From Areca catechu (lineage: Eukaryota; Streptophyta; Magnoliopsida; Arecales; Arecaceae), in the NCBI GenBank assembly GCA_021397845.1, contig CM038046.1, positions 5,375,001 to 5,439,000 on the forward strand: a stretch of 64,000 nt of DNA, written 5' to 3'. Positions 12,960 to 24,689 of the stretch are shown here, in pieces; the first letter of the stretch is position 1; each line of letters starts with the position of its first letter. The notes under the pieces were generated by a model. The model was given only the letters and a program-made list of their open reading frames with translations. It did no database searches and was not told the DNA's origin. The translations under genes were made by a program, and so were the position numbers.

Positions 12960-14514
12960 ATCTCTCAAAAAACTCTTCACTTTCAAAGCCAATATAAAAT
13001 TAATAATCCTTGGGTCAAACCCCCTGATCAAACATGACTCAAAAGGGATCCTGGAGAAAAATCCCAGAAAACTCTGGAATACCTCCAGGATAGTTTGGGA
13101 GACGCTCCCAAACTCAAGAAATTATCTTTAGCATCCTTGTCATGATCTTCCAAATTTTTTCAAAACCTGGAAGCACCGCACAAAACTATATAATTTTGAC
13201 TTACAAAATAATGACAAGTGGGCTACGGGCACGAGCCTACGAGGAAAAAAAATTGACGTGTTAGCTACTGTACGTAGTGGACGCACAGGAACCCCTCTAA
13301 ACCTCTTCTTTTGGACCACTCCAAAAGCTCATTGCCCACTCGTACATGTTGCATGGTTTTAACTTGGAACTAAAATCTCCAAAATTCGGCATTGAAACCT
13401 AATTAATGCACTTTACTTCTCTCTGACCGGTTTATGGTTCCAGTGTCAAATCTCATTTTGACAGCAACCGGCAATCAAACTTGGATGAGTATCCTCTTAA
13501 TTTTATCTCCTTTCTTAACTTAAAAGTTCTTTTATAGACATCTCAAACTTCCTTGATCATCAACACCAAGTCTGAAAACTTTCTTAATGATCGGCTAGCC
13601 TTCTTGCTCCAAGTGAGAAAGCAAGAACTAGGTGGGGTACTTAATTATCACTTGGCAGGGCCCATCTTATTTGGCTTCAAGCCCTTTAGAAAGTGAGAAA
13701 AAAGGACATGCCATGTTCCTGAAAGCTTGATACACTAACAAAGTCTGAAGGAGAAATATCAACCAGGCTGAAGGGTCCCATGCTGGCCAAATGTGATGGC
13801 AACTTTCAAATTAATAAAGGGAATCTAGTTCATATTCGGTGCATATGCAATTAGGTAGATCTTCCTTTTTTTATTAAAGACATGATGCTAGACTTTTCTC
13901 ATTAGTTTATGCTGACATCTCTCTTCAATCTTCTCTTCTCTATTAGCAGGACTTTTGGTGATCATTTTATAGCATTAATTATTGCAAATGATATGGTCAA
14001 ACGGTTTCCTGTGGGCGGACATAATCTAATGCAAAAATAAGGTGGTTGCTCTATCATCAGACATGCATTGATTGGATGACCATTTACATAATCATGGCAT
14101 ACATTCTCTCAATCAAGAGGTTGGAGCACTGACATCCATACTTTCCTGAAAGATTATTAATGGGGATTAAATACAAGGATAATGGAAAAAATGGGGCAAG
14201 TTCCTCTTTGATTTAAATGTATTGCCATTAAAAGTGGTCTAAACCATAGACCAGAAAATTCTTTGGTTTCTAGAGGTTGGATTGGTTGTTTGGCACGAAG
14301 CTAGCAGTGTAGAACCGAAAATGGACTAAGACTATTGATTAGAATGTTGCAGTGACATTGACTCGAGGAAGATTCTGCCTTAAAATTGGTGTATAGGATG
14401 TTGGCAATTTTTCTCACAAGCTACATTGACTGATATTCCAGTACATGCAGTATACCCTCCATGAGGCAGTAAACTTGAGGCTACGAAAAATTACTCACAA
14501 AGTATCCAAATATA

Positions 14515-14548
<34 letters not shown>

Positions 14549-14664
14549 AGCTGTCTTTCTGTGTTTATTTATTCCCAACAAAGGTCAATTTTGTCAAATA
14601 AAAGACTCATATAAGTTGGAGGTCTTTTTTTTTCTTCAAAATAATGGAAACTAATAAGTGGAAC
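12960..14664. other. Intergenic, no gene recognised
   Basis: No coding sequence or clear repeat structure was found apart from a (CATA)n microsatellite at about 14517-14543. The stretch separates the solo LTR from the gypsy element. Confidence 0.45.
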
Positions 14665-14669
14665 ATGAC

Positions 14670-15407
14670 TGTTCTTCTCAAATCTCCCGGACCGGGTTCT
14701 CTCGACTTGGCTGGAATGCTCCTCTCCCGGTTTCTGCAAAAGAAGTCTCACGGGCCGGTGGTGTTTCGGCGGGGGACACTCTAATGGCTAAGTTAGTGGG
14801 AGCTTTAGAGCAACAGAATGAAGGAATCAAAAAGGAGAAAGCTCGTGGAGAAGGAAAAGTGCCCTTACCGTTCGGAGTCCCCCATTTACCTTATAAAGGC
14901 ACGGAACACTACCAGATTCTGTTAGGGACCATGTTGGAAATATTCGATCTACCCCTAGGAGAATTAGGGTGGTGGCTAGGTGGCACTAGGACGTGGCCAA
15001 GTCGTGGGATCTGTTGTAACAGAATTCTGGTATTAGTTGAAAGGGGCTTCAGGAGCCTTTTGATTAGTATGGGTCTGACTGAAGTAGGTCAGTTGGATCC
15101 CAAGTGGGTCGGTCGGATCTCTGCTGGAATGGATCGTTTGGATCCCTGGTGGAGTGGGTCGTTCGGACCTCTGGCGAAGTGGGTCGGTCGGACCTCTGCT
15201 GGAGTGGGTTGTTCGAACCCCTGGTGGAGTGGGTCATTCGGACCTCTGGCGAAGTGGGTCGGTCGGACCTCTGTTGGAGTGGATCGTTCGAATATCTGGT
15301 GGAGTGGATCGTTCGGACCTCTGCTGGAGTGGGTCGTTCGGTCCCTTGGTGGACTGGGTCGATCGGATCTTTGGTCCGGTTCAGAGAAAGGTTGATTGGG
15401 TATAACA
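14670..15407 (-). repeat. 3' LTR of the 14.7-22.3 kb gypsy element
   Basis: It is a direct repeat of 21628-22314. By eye the two copies differ at roughly one base in ten and by the number of 30-bp units inside, so the insertion is not recent. The region 15070-15385 is a 30-bp tandem minisatellite (core GGGTCGGTCGGACCTCTG) that leaves all frames partly open, giving spurious proteins of up to 245 residues. Confidence 0.9.
15070..15385. repeat. 30-bp minisatellite inside the LTR
   Basis: About ten imperfect 30-bp units alternate versions of TCGTTCGGACCTCTG and GGAGTGGGTCGGTCGG. The shorter array in the other LTR (about 22060-22290) has the same unit with fewer copies, so copy number changed after insertion. 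Confidence 0.8.
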
Positions 15408-15866
15408 ATTGCCCCCTTTGCTCTTGGCCTTCGAAGGGACCTGCAGTCTCGAAGGATAAGAGCATCATTTCTTACTTAATGCATCTGTCCTTGGGATGAT
15501 CACGAATCTGATCAGGCATACCGCGTCTGGTCGTGCCCCACTCCAGAATCCTGTGCTTGGGACAGGTGTCAGCCCCGTGTTGGAGGCGGGGGAAGGCAGT
15601 TAATGCAGATAGGGCGCAATGATGAGCGGCTAGCCTGACTCGCCCGGTCGTCGGGCTTCGAATGTGACTAGTGCGACGTGGTGGCCTCCGGGCGGTTGGC
15701 ACTGTGTCTGGGATGAGCTCTCCGTCACTGATCTGGTGACCACACGGATTGCGGTTTGGGTGTGTTTCCCTGCATTGCATAGGCTTCTGTCACGTGGAGA
15801 GTCGCACCACCTGATGGCTGGATTGTGGCGCTTGAGGGACGGTTGGGAAGCGATTATTCTAGGGGC

Positions 15867-15874
15867 TATAAAAG
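15867..15874 (+). promoter_or_regulatory. TATA box for the antisense accessory gene
   Basis: TATAAAAG lies 151 bp upstream of the ATG at 16018 and on the same strand as the antisense gene, i.e. opposite to gag-pol. It is a good match to the plant TATA consensus. A promoter function for this gene is inferred from position. Confidence 0.45.
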
Positions 15875-16017
15875 AAGGCGTTAAGAGCCTGGGGGGAGCT
15901 TCCTGCTGCATCCGTGCTCGAAGAGAGAGAAAGAGCATCTTCTCCCTCCCGCTTCCATCCTCCTAGAAACCTATTTTTCAGGTCAGTCTTTCCCTCGCCT
16001 CTTTAACCTTCATTGGA

Positions 16018-17787
16018 ATGGCCTCCGGCAGCCGCAGTTCCTCCCACAGAGACAGGGAACTAGGCCCCAGTGAGATTCGGTCTGAGATGATACGGGAGAG
16101 GGTAGAAGCCCTTAAGGTTAGATTTAATATTCTCTCTACCCTGCACCTTTCTGTCCCAAACTGAGAAGGAAGGGTGACCGGACCACTGAATCCGGGGGCC
16201 CTTCCAATCTTCGAGGACCACCTTAGGGCAGGGCTTAGGTTCCCCCTACCTGATTTCTTTGTCGAGATCTTCCGTTTATATAGGATTACCCTTATGTAGC
16301 TGACCCCGAATAGCATTCGGGCGATCAGCTGCTTCATGGTTCTGTGCTGTAGAGCTGGAGCCGAACCTAGGACTTCTCTTTTCGCCAATTTCTTCTTCTT
16401 GAAGAGGGACTTCAGGAGCCGGGAATGGTGGATGTTTAGTCCCCATCTTAGGCGAAGAATTCTAGGGGGTCTCCCATCAGCTATCTATGGATGGAAGTCC
16501 CGATTCTTTTACGTGGATAGTCTCCATCCTTAGGGCTTCGAAGTACTGTGGAGGGAACCAAGGCCGAAAGCCATCGACGGAAGGGCAGTGCTTAGGGCCG
16601 ACTAGGCCGATTTCAATAAGATGGAGGGGGTTGGCCCCACCATTGTATACGAGTTGCTCTGAGAGGATAGCCTCCAGTCGGCCGGATTAGCAGTCACGGA
16701 AGCTTAGGTAGGATAGAAGGCAGAGCGGGTGGCGAAGAGGAGGGCCGCCCAATCCGCGGGGTCAATCGTGGACCAGCCGAAGAGGCAGTGGGTGGAAGAA
16801 CGGCCCACAGCAATTGTGTCAGTGGACTCTGACGAGGATGACATTCCTCTGTCGGAACGACTGGTGGAGAGGGCATCGAGACATTCATCCCTCGTCGGGC
16901 AGCCGGCCGCCCGATCAAAGCAGGAATCGCTAGAGAAGATTGGTGCGGCGACAGCTCTAGCCTCATCGTCAACAGGGTCGACGAAAGCAGCTCCCCCCAT
17001 GGATAAAGAGAAGGGAGCAGTCGAAGGGGGGGAGGCCGACGATGCCCGCTTCGAGATGTATCGACAATGGCGCGCCCTCCACAATGCAGGGCATGCCAAA
17101 GAGCTACTCAGGGGATCCATGTCGGAGGCTAATTGGGAGGAGTCCAGTCAAAGGAAGTTGGATGATGTGGCAAGGGAAGTCTACCGTGACATGATAAGGG
17201 TAGGTCATCGTTCTCATACCTTTATTTTTCCGTTCTTCCTTCTCTGTGCATGATTAACTCAAATTTTCATTTGCAGCTTGTTCATGGGATCTCGCTGATG
17301 GACGACGGACTTGGCGAGATGCTATACGCAACACAGGCCACGATCAAGAAAGCCGAATAGTCGGAGGTGGCCAAAGGGACGTCTAAGAAGAGGCTATCAA
17401 TCAGTCAGGCCGAAGTCGAATCATTGAAGAAGCAGGTAGAAGACCTGCAGACCCAACTGGCCGACTGGGAGGCCAGGCTAAAGAAGAAGAAGAAGAGGGT
17501 GAAAATCCTAGTCGGTTGGCTGAGCACGGAGGAGGAGCGGTCCGTCGAGGTCGAAAGGATTTCTCGCACTCACCAATCTATGGCAACAAAGTACATGGGT
17601 CTGTAGAAGGAGGCCAAGGCGCAGGCAACGGAGGCGGTCGGCAATGCCGTGGCGAAGTATAAGGCTTTCGCTAGCTTCGAGGAGGAGATTGAGGAGGCCG
17701 GGGTAGTTAGCTTCGACTATGGCTATGAGGATTGCCTGAAGAAGATGGCCGAAGCCTATTCGGAGCTTGACCTGTCTGCCCTATAGT
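16018..17787 (+). pseudogene. Antisense accessory gene of the Tat element (Transposase_28-like)
   Basis: The reading frame starts MASGSRSSSHRDRELGPSE at 16018 and continues with interruptions. The middle part (about 16200-16690) has the features of the family Pfam calls 'putative gypsy type transposon' (Transposase_28): a segment LTPNSIRAISCFMVLC, then FANFFFLKRDF, WWMFSPHL and WKSRFFYVDS. A charged linker (16729-17199) and an intron of 77 bp (17200-17276, AGG|GTAGGT ... TTGCAG|CTT, phase 0) follow, then a C-terminal coiled coil (about 17277-17770). In-frame stops occur near 16162, 16297, 16531 and 17358, so the copy is dead. It runs opposite to gag-pol, between integrase and the 3' LTR. The role of this protein in retrotransposition is not established. 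The same gene recurs at 59646-61300. Confidence 0.7.
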
Positions 17788-18261
17788 TGCCGCCGCCAGT
17801 GGGAGAAGGAACAGGCCTGACCGATGTCGGGGCCGATGCCCAAGCCGTTGCCGACATAGGAGGGGTAAGAGGCCCATCAGACACTGGAGTCGATGCTTAA
17901 GCTGTTGCGATGCGGGATCGACGGATGCCTCGATCGAGACTTCGGGTGCGATGTAGGAGGTCAAAGCTGAAGTTCCTCCCATATACTTATAGGGCTAGAC
18001 TCAAAATCATTTTTAAAAGTTTGCCTTGTTTTTGTAAAAATGTTTTGTCAAGAAATGAGAATATTTCTTCTTTTGACATGTGTCTTCAATGTTCATCTTT
18101 CTGAATGTGGAATGGTCTGTTTGGTCCGAACTCACTTTCCTTGAAAAATATTTCTAAGTGTTGAACAATTGGCTTAGTCCGAACCTAAGTCCTTAGAAAT
18201 ATTTCTAAGTGTTGAAGGGTCGGTTTAGTCTGAATCCCTCAGATGCTTAAGGATTCTAAGC

Positions 18262-18825
18262 AAAACTCTCCAAGCGAGGTCGGGTTTTTGAGTGGGCTAC
18301 CATAGAGCCTCTACCGACCAGGGTCGGACTTTCGGTGAGGGCTGTACTAGAGCCTTTTGCCGATCGGGGTCGGACTCTTGGTGGACTACCTTAGAGCCTC
18401 TGCCGATCGGGGTCAGACTTTCAGAGTGGGCTGCCCTAGAGCCTCTACCGACAGGGGTTGGACTTTCAGTGTGGGTTGCCTTAGAGCCTCTGCCGACCGG
18501 GGTCGAACTTTTGGTGTAGGCTACTTTAGAGTCTTTGACGACCGGGATCGAACTTTTGGAGTGGGCTGCACTAGAGTCTTTGCCGATCGAAGTCGGACTT
18601 TCAGTGTGGGCTGCTTTAGAGTCTCTACCAACCAGGGTCGGACTTTCGGAATGGGGTATCCTAGAGCCTCTACCGACCGGGGTCGGACTTTTAGTGTGGG
18701 CTACCTTAGAGCCTCTGTTGACCGGGGTTGCACTTTCGGTGGGCTACCTTAAAGTCTTTGCCGATCAGAATCGGACTTTCAAAGTGGGCTACCCTAGAGC
18801 ATCTACCGACCGAGGTCAAACTTTT
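18262..18825. repeat. 45-bp minisatellite in the gypsy interior
   Basis: About twelve imperfect units of 45 bp, each close to GAGCCTCTGCCGACCGGGGT followed by CGGACTTTCGGTGTGGGCTACCTTA. Because 45 is a multiple of three, all frames stay partly open and encode 15-residue repeats on the plus strand; these are not considered genes. The array sits between the antisense gene and the end of the integrase region. Confidence 0.85.
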
Positions 18826-19013
18826 TTGTGGAATGAACTGTTACCTTCATTGATAATACTTGTGAAGGTTGTCTACATTTCAAGAACGCGTTATTTGACG
18901 TCCATCCAAGTGTTTGAGTCGGTAAGTTCCGGCTCGGATCATTTCAATTATCCTGTAGGTGCTTTCCCAGTTAGGAGAAAGTTTTTCTTGTTCGGTCAGC
19001 CTGGATATTTTGG

Positions 19014-20340
19014 TCATCCACAAAACCAAGTTTCCGACCCTGAACTTCGAGCCTTGACCCGAGTGTTGTAATATTTGGCCATCCTTTGGTGATATGTCGC
19101 CATCTTCAGACTGGCTTGGAGTCGAGTTTCCTCGAGCAAGTCAAGGTCAATTCTTCTCTGTTCGGAGTTGGCTAGCTTGGCGAAATGATCGATCTGAAAG
19201 GATTGCAGGGAGATTTCCACAGGTATGACCGCCTCACTCTCATAGGTCAAGTTGAATGGAGTTTCTCCAGTTGCCGTTCGGGAGGTAGTCCGATAGGCCT
19301 AGAGCATTGAATGGAGTTCTTCTGCCCAGAGTCCCTTGGCATCGTTCAGTTAGGTCTTCAACCCATGCAGGATCGTCCGATTGGTAATTTCGGCTTCTCC
19401 GTTGGATTGGGGGTATCCGACTGAAGTTAGCTGATGGGAAATATGATATTGCTGGCAGAACTTCCAAAATTTTGGGTTATCGAAATGTCTTCCATTGTCG
19501 GTGATGATTGCCTGTGGTATGCCGAACCGGAAGATAATGTAGTTTCGGATGAAGTTTTCCATTTTGGTTTATGTGATTTGTAACAGCGGCTCAGCTTCCA
19601 CCCATTTGGTGAAGTAGTCGATGGTTATAACCAAGAACTTTCATTGTTTGGAGGCTGGCGGGAATGGCCCAAGAATGTCCATTTCCCATTATGCAAACGG
19701 CCAAGGGGTGGTCAGCGGGGTTAGCTGACTAGCCGGTCATCTCTGAATGTTGGAATATCTTTGGCATGCATCGTACTTTCTGACTAAGTCTGATGCATCC
19801 TTCTAGATGGTTGGCCAGTAATAACCCTGTCGAATAATTTTGTAGGCCAAGGATCTTCCTCCCAGGTAGTCACCGCAAATGCCCTCATGCACCTCTTTGA
19901 GTGCATAGTCAGCGTCCGACGGCTCCAGGCACTTGAGCAAATGTTGCGTGAATGACTGTTTGTACAAGGTCTCATCGAGGACAACATACTTTGAGACAGT
20001 CCAGCATGCATGCTTGGCTTCAGTCTTATCTTCTGACAGGGTCCCTTCGATGAGAAACGCAAGGATGGGGTCCATCCAAGAGGCTTCCCACTCCACTTGA
20101 TGGATTCCAGTCATCTCTTTAACAATGCTCGGGCATTGCAGGTAATCCACAAAGGTTCGATCGGAGGAGTTGGTGACAGCCATGGCCAGTCATGATAAGG
20201 CATCCGCCCGAGAGTTCTGCATTTAAGGTACAAGATTTTGTACCTTGCCCAAGTATTTGGCTAGGGTCGGATCTCTCGTCTCGAATTCGTCCTTCACTTG
20301 ATTCACCACCAGTTGAGAATCGAAGAAAGCTCTGATCTGA
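19014..20340 (-). pseudogene. RNase H and integrase remnant of the gypsy polyprotein
   Basis: Reading on the minus strand from about 20340: an RNase H end (FDSQLVVNQVK, ETRDPTLAKYL), the integrase zinc-binding region (19745-20183; HEGICGDYLGGRS ... GYYWP, with the expected first cysteine of the CxxC replaced by tyrosine in KYDACQRYS), the integrase core with its three acidic positions (MDILGPFP near 19680, TDNGRHFDNP near 19500, NGEAEITNR near 19400), and the Tat-type C-terminal part with TYESEAVIPVEI (19210-19250). There are several in-frame stops and at least two frameshifts. Reverse transcriptase and protease are absent, because RNase H follows directly after a truncated gag. Confidence 0.85.
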
Positions 20341-21544
20341 CCTCCCCTCAGCCTGGTGTCGGCTTGCCACTTGTTCTTCTGCCAGGGCATATTTCTGCGC
20401 CCGGGCCAGCAGTTCGGAGTAGCTTATCTAGAATTTTTTGTCCAGGGAGAGGGTGAGCATGGACGATCGCAGGCCCTTCTTGAAGGCCGACATAGCTACG
20501 TCTTTATTGAGGTCCGGGACCTCCATGGCCGCTAAATTGAATCGGGCCATGTAGTCCCGGAGGGTTTTTCCTTCCTTTTGCTGTACGAAGAAAAGGCAGT
20601 TCATGTTCCTCGGGACTAGGCTGCGAGTCCTGAAATGGGATAGAAAGAGTTTTTCCAGTTGGAGGAAGGAGTGAATCATACCTGGTCGGATAGCAGAGAA
20701 CCACATTCGAGCTGCCTTCTTAATGTCGCAGGGAAGGCAATGCAGTGAAGGGCGTCAGAAGTGCCCTGTACCATTATGTGGGCCTTGTAAATGCCTAGAT
20801 GATCCAGTGGGTCGGTGGTGCCGTCGTAAGCATCCACTTGAGGAATTTTGAAGTGGCAGGGAATGGCTTCCCCCATGATTCTGGCGGAGAAAGGCAGGTG
20901 AGAGTCGTATGCCTGTGCCCCATCGGCGAATAGCTCAGCGATCTGCTCCTCTATGCGCTGGAGCTTGCTGGTGTAGTCCCTCGGGTCCTTGCTGTGGCAA
21001 TGATCGCCGTCAGGAACCGAGTCTACAAAGGAGAGCGAGGCGGAGGGTGAGAGTCGTACGCCTGTGCCCCATCGGCCTTTTGCCGATCGACCAGCTCAGC
21101 GATCTGCTCCTCTATGCGCTGGAGCTTGTCGGTGTAGTCCCTCAGGTCCTCGCTGTGGCAATGATCGTCGTCAGGAACCAAGTCTACAAAGGAGAGTGAG
21201 GCGGATCTCGCTCTCTTTCCATCAGTGTGAGCCCCCTGAGACTTTTGGGGCTCCGGTGCTAGGTGGGAGCGGAGTTGAGGTGCTTCTTGCTGTCGGCTTC
21301 CCTCGGTTGCAGGCAGATGATTGGTTTGGGACACCACCAGGGGTTGTTGCCTGTTGTTGGCCGCATCTTGGAGGTTCTGAACTGCGGCAGCAAGGGTGTC
21401 GATGCGGTTCAGAAGGGTTTGGAACTGATGTTATCCTAAGGTAATGGTAGGTTGGGCGGCGTCGTTCTCCCTGGGAGGATCCTCCGATCTTGACGGCAAG
21501 TGGCCTCTCTGGATGGAGGTATTCTGGGCTCTTTCTTTCACCAT
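20340..21544 (-). pseudogene. gag remnant of the gypsy element
   Basis: A likely start is the ATG at 21544 (MVKERAQNTS). The N-terminal part contains a coiled-coil-like stretch (LRDYTDKLQRIEEQIAEL), and the Retrotrans_gag core lies at 20430-20876 (FKIPQVDAYDGTTDPLDHL, then FLSHFRTRS, QQKEGKTLRDYMARFN). The frame is broken by a stop at 21431, by a frameshift near 20690-20700 and by a tandem duplication at 20902-21200. The nucleocapsid zinc motif is missing, because the sequence passes straight into RNase H at about 20340. Confidence 0.8.
20902..21200. repeat. Tandem duplication (~150 bp) within gag
   Basis: Positions about 20902-21046 and 21050-21200 repeat each other almost exactly, from GAGAGTCGTA(T/C)GCCTGTGCC to CTACAAAGGAGAG. 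The left copy lacks about 17 bp (CTTTTGCCGATCGACCA) present in the right copy. It looks like a secondary duplication in a dead copy. Confidence 0.85.
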
Positions 21545-21627
21545 TGCTTCACTTAGCGATGGATTCTTCCTTTTAGAGAAGGGAAACAAGAACGAAGATT
21601 CAGGCGGCCCTTCCTTTAGTGCCAATC

Positions 21628-22314
21628 TGTTGCTGTCAAATCTCCCGGATCGGGTTCTCTCGGCTTGGCTAGAGTGCTCCTCTCCTGGTTTTTGCAAAAG
21701 AAGTCCCACGGGCCGATGGTGTTCTGGTGGGGGACACTCCGATGGCTAAGTTAGCGGGGGCCTTAAAGCAACAGAATGGAAGAATCAAAGAGGAGATAGC
21801 TCGTGGAGAAGGAAAAGTGCCCTTACTATTCGGAGTCTCCCATTTACCTTGTATAGGTGCGGAACATTTCCAGATTCTGTTAGGGACTAGGTTGGAAATA
21901 TCCGATCTGCCCCTAGGAGAATCAGGGTGGTGGCTAGGTGGTACCAGGACGTGGCCATGTCGTGGGATATGTTATAACAGAATTCTAGTACGGCTGGAAG
22001 GGGCTTATGTAGCCTTCTGATTAGTATGGGTCTGGTTGAAGTAGGTCAGTTGGACCTCAAGTGGGTCGGTCGGACCTCTGCTGGAATGGATCATTGGGAC
22101 TCCTGGTGATGTGGGTCGTTCTGACGTCTGGCGAAGTGGGTCGGTCGGACTTCTTCTGGAGTGGGTTGTTCGGACCTCTGGCGAAGTGGGTCATTCGGAC
22201 CTCTGGTGGAATGGGTCGTTCGGACCTTTGCTGGAGTGGGTCATTCGAACCCCTGGTGGAGTGGGTCGGTCGGATCTTTGGTCCGATTCAGAAAAAGGCT
22301 GATCGGGTATAACA
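21628..22314 (-). repeat. 5' LTR of the 14.7-22.3 kb gypsy element
   Basis: Direct repeat of 14670-15407. On the minus strand it begins TGTTATACCCGATC and ends with CA next to the primer-binding region. The ATGAC duplication follows its outer edge at 22315. Confidence 0.9.
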
Positions 22315-22319
22315 ATGAC

Positions 22320-23193
22320 TAATAATTTCATAGAATTACGATTAATTACTCATGTTAAATGCTTGAAATGCATACCACTTCTCATGCTCAAAATTATGCA
22401 CATCTTCCTCTAAATAAAAGTGGTACGAATACCGAGGTTATAACCTTTTTTTTTTTTCCTGATTTTTTAAAGAGATGGGATGGAAGGAAACCATGTTAAA
22501 ATTGGGTGAAAGAAATACTCAAATTCAGGTCATTGATATTAATTATTGCCCTCAATCACCTTACCAACTACGCTAGTTGTCACCCTCCATTAAGGCTATA
22601 GTCTTTGCTATTAGAAATTCGAAGGTCTCTGGCCGAAGCTCTCTAGAAGTATCCCAATTTTCAAGTCACATGGCGCATTTTATTAGTATATATTGGCATC
22701 ACTGAGAGCCCTTCTCTTAGCCATAAGTCTGAAAAGCAAATCATAAGGTGCCGTTGGCAAACGGTCTAGCAAGGGAACCATATATTTCGATAGTAATCAG
22801 AGGCTCAGGGCCCATAATTGCAGACCAAGTCTAGTTTAAAATGCTATGTTCAACCTACAAGGTCAGCCTCCTAAAAGACCTTCTTTGGAATCCTGTGTTT
22901 GTTTCATACTGACTTTTCTATTAACTAGGTTCGGATAAATCTTTCTCTGCCCACCTTCTCCACTAGGCTACAGCAATTAACTCGTTCTCTCTGACCCATA
23001 TCAAACCCCATCTCTTACGTCCACCAAAGAAAATGGAGAAAGTTGGTAGACTTGTCTTTGGGTAAGAACCTATTTTTCTTTTTACATTTGTATCTATACG
23101 TTGAAATACTTGGGCCCTAGGGACCACTTTAGGGTCCAATATCCAATATTTATTACACTTGGAATACTGCAACGTCCTTCCCCACTTTGCCTC

Positions 23194-23224
<31 letters not shown>

Positions 23225-24689
23225 CTGTTATCCAGGGACGACATTTTTTTTATGCCGGCCCGTTCTAACTATATAGATTAAGAATGCCTCTTCCATTGAC
23301 TTAATTAGAAGCTTTACTAGATCCTGTTAGGTTTGGTGGAGGTGGTTCAACTTAAGTCATAATCAAGCTGGCCTTGTATCAGTGTATTCTAGCTGCCGAA
23401 CTTTAGCCGCCAGCAGCGCGTTCAGACACTACACAACTAAAATAATGTTGGAAATTGCATGGATGTTAGCCATCCGTCCAAAAAGTAACACGTATGTCAC
23501 CTTGAAATAATTGAGAACGAGGCATTAAACCCAAAAGGTCGTTGTGCAAACGTTTACGGACGTGTTTGTACTTTTAGTCCTCTAATAAAACGTCCCGTAG
23601 CTTGCCAGGTCTCCACGCAAGTATAGCACAAATCAGGATCACTTAATTTTTCTTTTTCTTTTTTATTGGATGTTGTCTTGATTAGAAGAAATGCATTGCG
23701 TATTGTAACCCAGAGGCGGCCCTGCTTCCACACAATATCGGTGAGACATTTGTCTAATTTTTATCACTTGGTCGAGAATTTCTAAGAAGAGGAAGCCAAG
23801 GAAGCGGAAAACATTCATGGAAAAGCCCATGCAGCTTGCAACCAATGCATATATCATGAGACACTGCAGTGCATGCATTTTGAAGGTTATTTTCTGTATT
23901 CATCAAATACTGAAACTACTATAAGCTGTAGCACCCTCACGACCCCGATTCCATTTTCTATCCTACTCAATTGCTTCCCCAACCATGTAAAAGATACTTC
24001 GTGCACACAATTTCTGGGCGCAGCCATGTTGTTGAGCAGTATATACCGTAATTACTGCAATGTTTACTGAATTTAGAACGAAACCATCATTATTATAATG
24101 TTACGGAGAAATATTTTTGGAGTCCGGGACCTATAATACCGGAGTCATCTTCATGCCGGGTTAAGGCATTAAGCTAAAGCATAATGGCTGAAGCATCTTC
24201 ATATAAGCTTCATATTGGATTGGTTGATCTATATACAGAACTAGGACCTTTTCATGCTAAGCTGTGTGGTTTTACTTGAATCTTATCATCCACATGGCCC
24301 TCTCTGACACTTCTATTAATGGTCTCTTGACATATATGGCAATAATACAGAAAAGGCCATATTAAAATGATAAATATCTCACATGGAAAGCATATGAAGC
24401 CTAAAATCTTGTGCCTGTTGTTATCAATAATGGCCTTATCGTTCATGGAAATAGCCGTTAGCATTAATGATACTATCAGAAATCGCATCCCCCTTGCGAT
24501 CCTTGAGAGCATATCATGGCGATAATCCTGCAACTATGCAATCATGGTTCAACATTTTTGGAATCGCCCATTCTGCTTAGCTCTCTCCTATTTAGCAATC
24601 TTTTTCTCGTTAGCTATCCTTTGGATAGGCTTTATTTAGATATGTGAAATCTATATATTTGCTATTTATATTGACTTTCTTATCAGGAC
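22320..24689. other. Intergenic, no gene recognised
   Basis: Only short open frames without family resemblance. Contains a (TA)n microsatellite at about 23200-23224 and T-rich runs at about 22449-22459 and 23648-23664. Confidence 0.45.

Larger units (their letters stand above)
14665..22319 (-). mobile_element. Ty3/gypsy LTR retrotransposon, Tat type, internally deleted
   Basis: The element itself is 14670-22314, flanked by a perfect 5-bp duplication ATGAC (14665-14669 and 22315-22319). Coding order on the minus strand (gag, RNase H, integrase) makes 21628-22314 the 5' LTR and 14670-15407 the 3' LTR. LTR ends read TGTTATACCC ... AACA. A polypurine tract AAAGGGGGC adjoins the 3' LTR at about 15410-15420. 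TTGGCACTAAAGGAAGG follows the 5' LTR as the likely primer-binding region; I could not assign its tRNA. Protease and reverse transcriptase are missing. An accessory gene runs antisense between integrase and the 3' LTR, a layout known from the Tat lineage. Many stops and frameshifts make it non-autonomous. Confidence 0.92.

Noticed and set aside
14658..15395. 245-residue open frame on the plus strand
   Set aside because: It is entirely LTR sequence; the open frame comes from a 30-bp tandem repeat that avoids stops in several frames on both strands.
18292..19071. Overlapping open frames of 75-178 residues with 15-residue repeats
   Set aside because: By-product of the 45-bp minisatellite inside the gypsy interior; no family resemblance and no conserved start.
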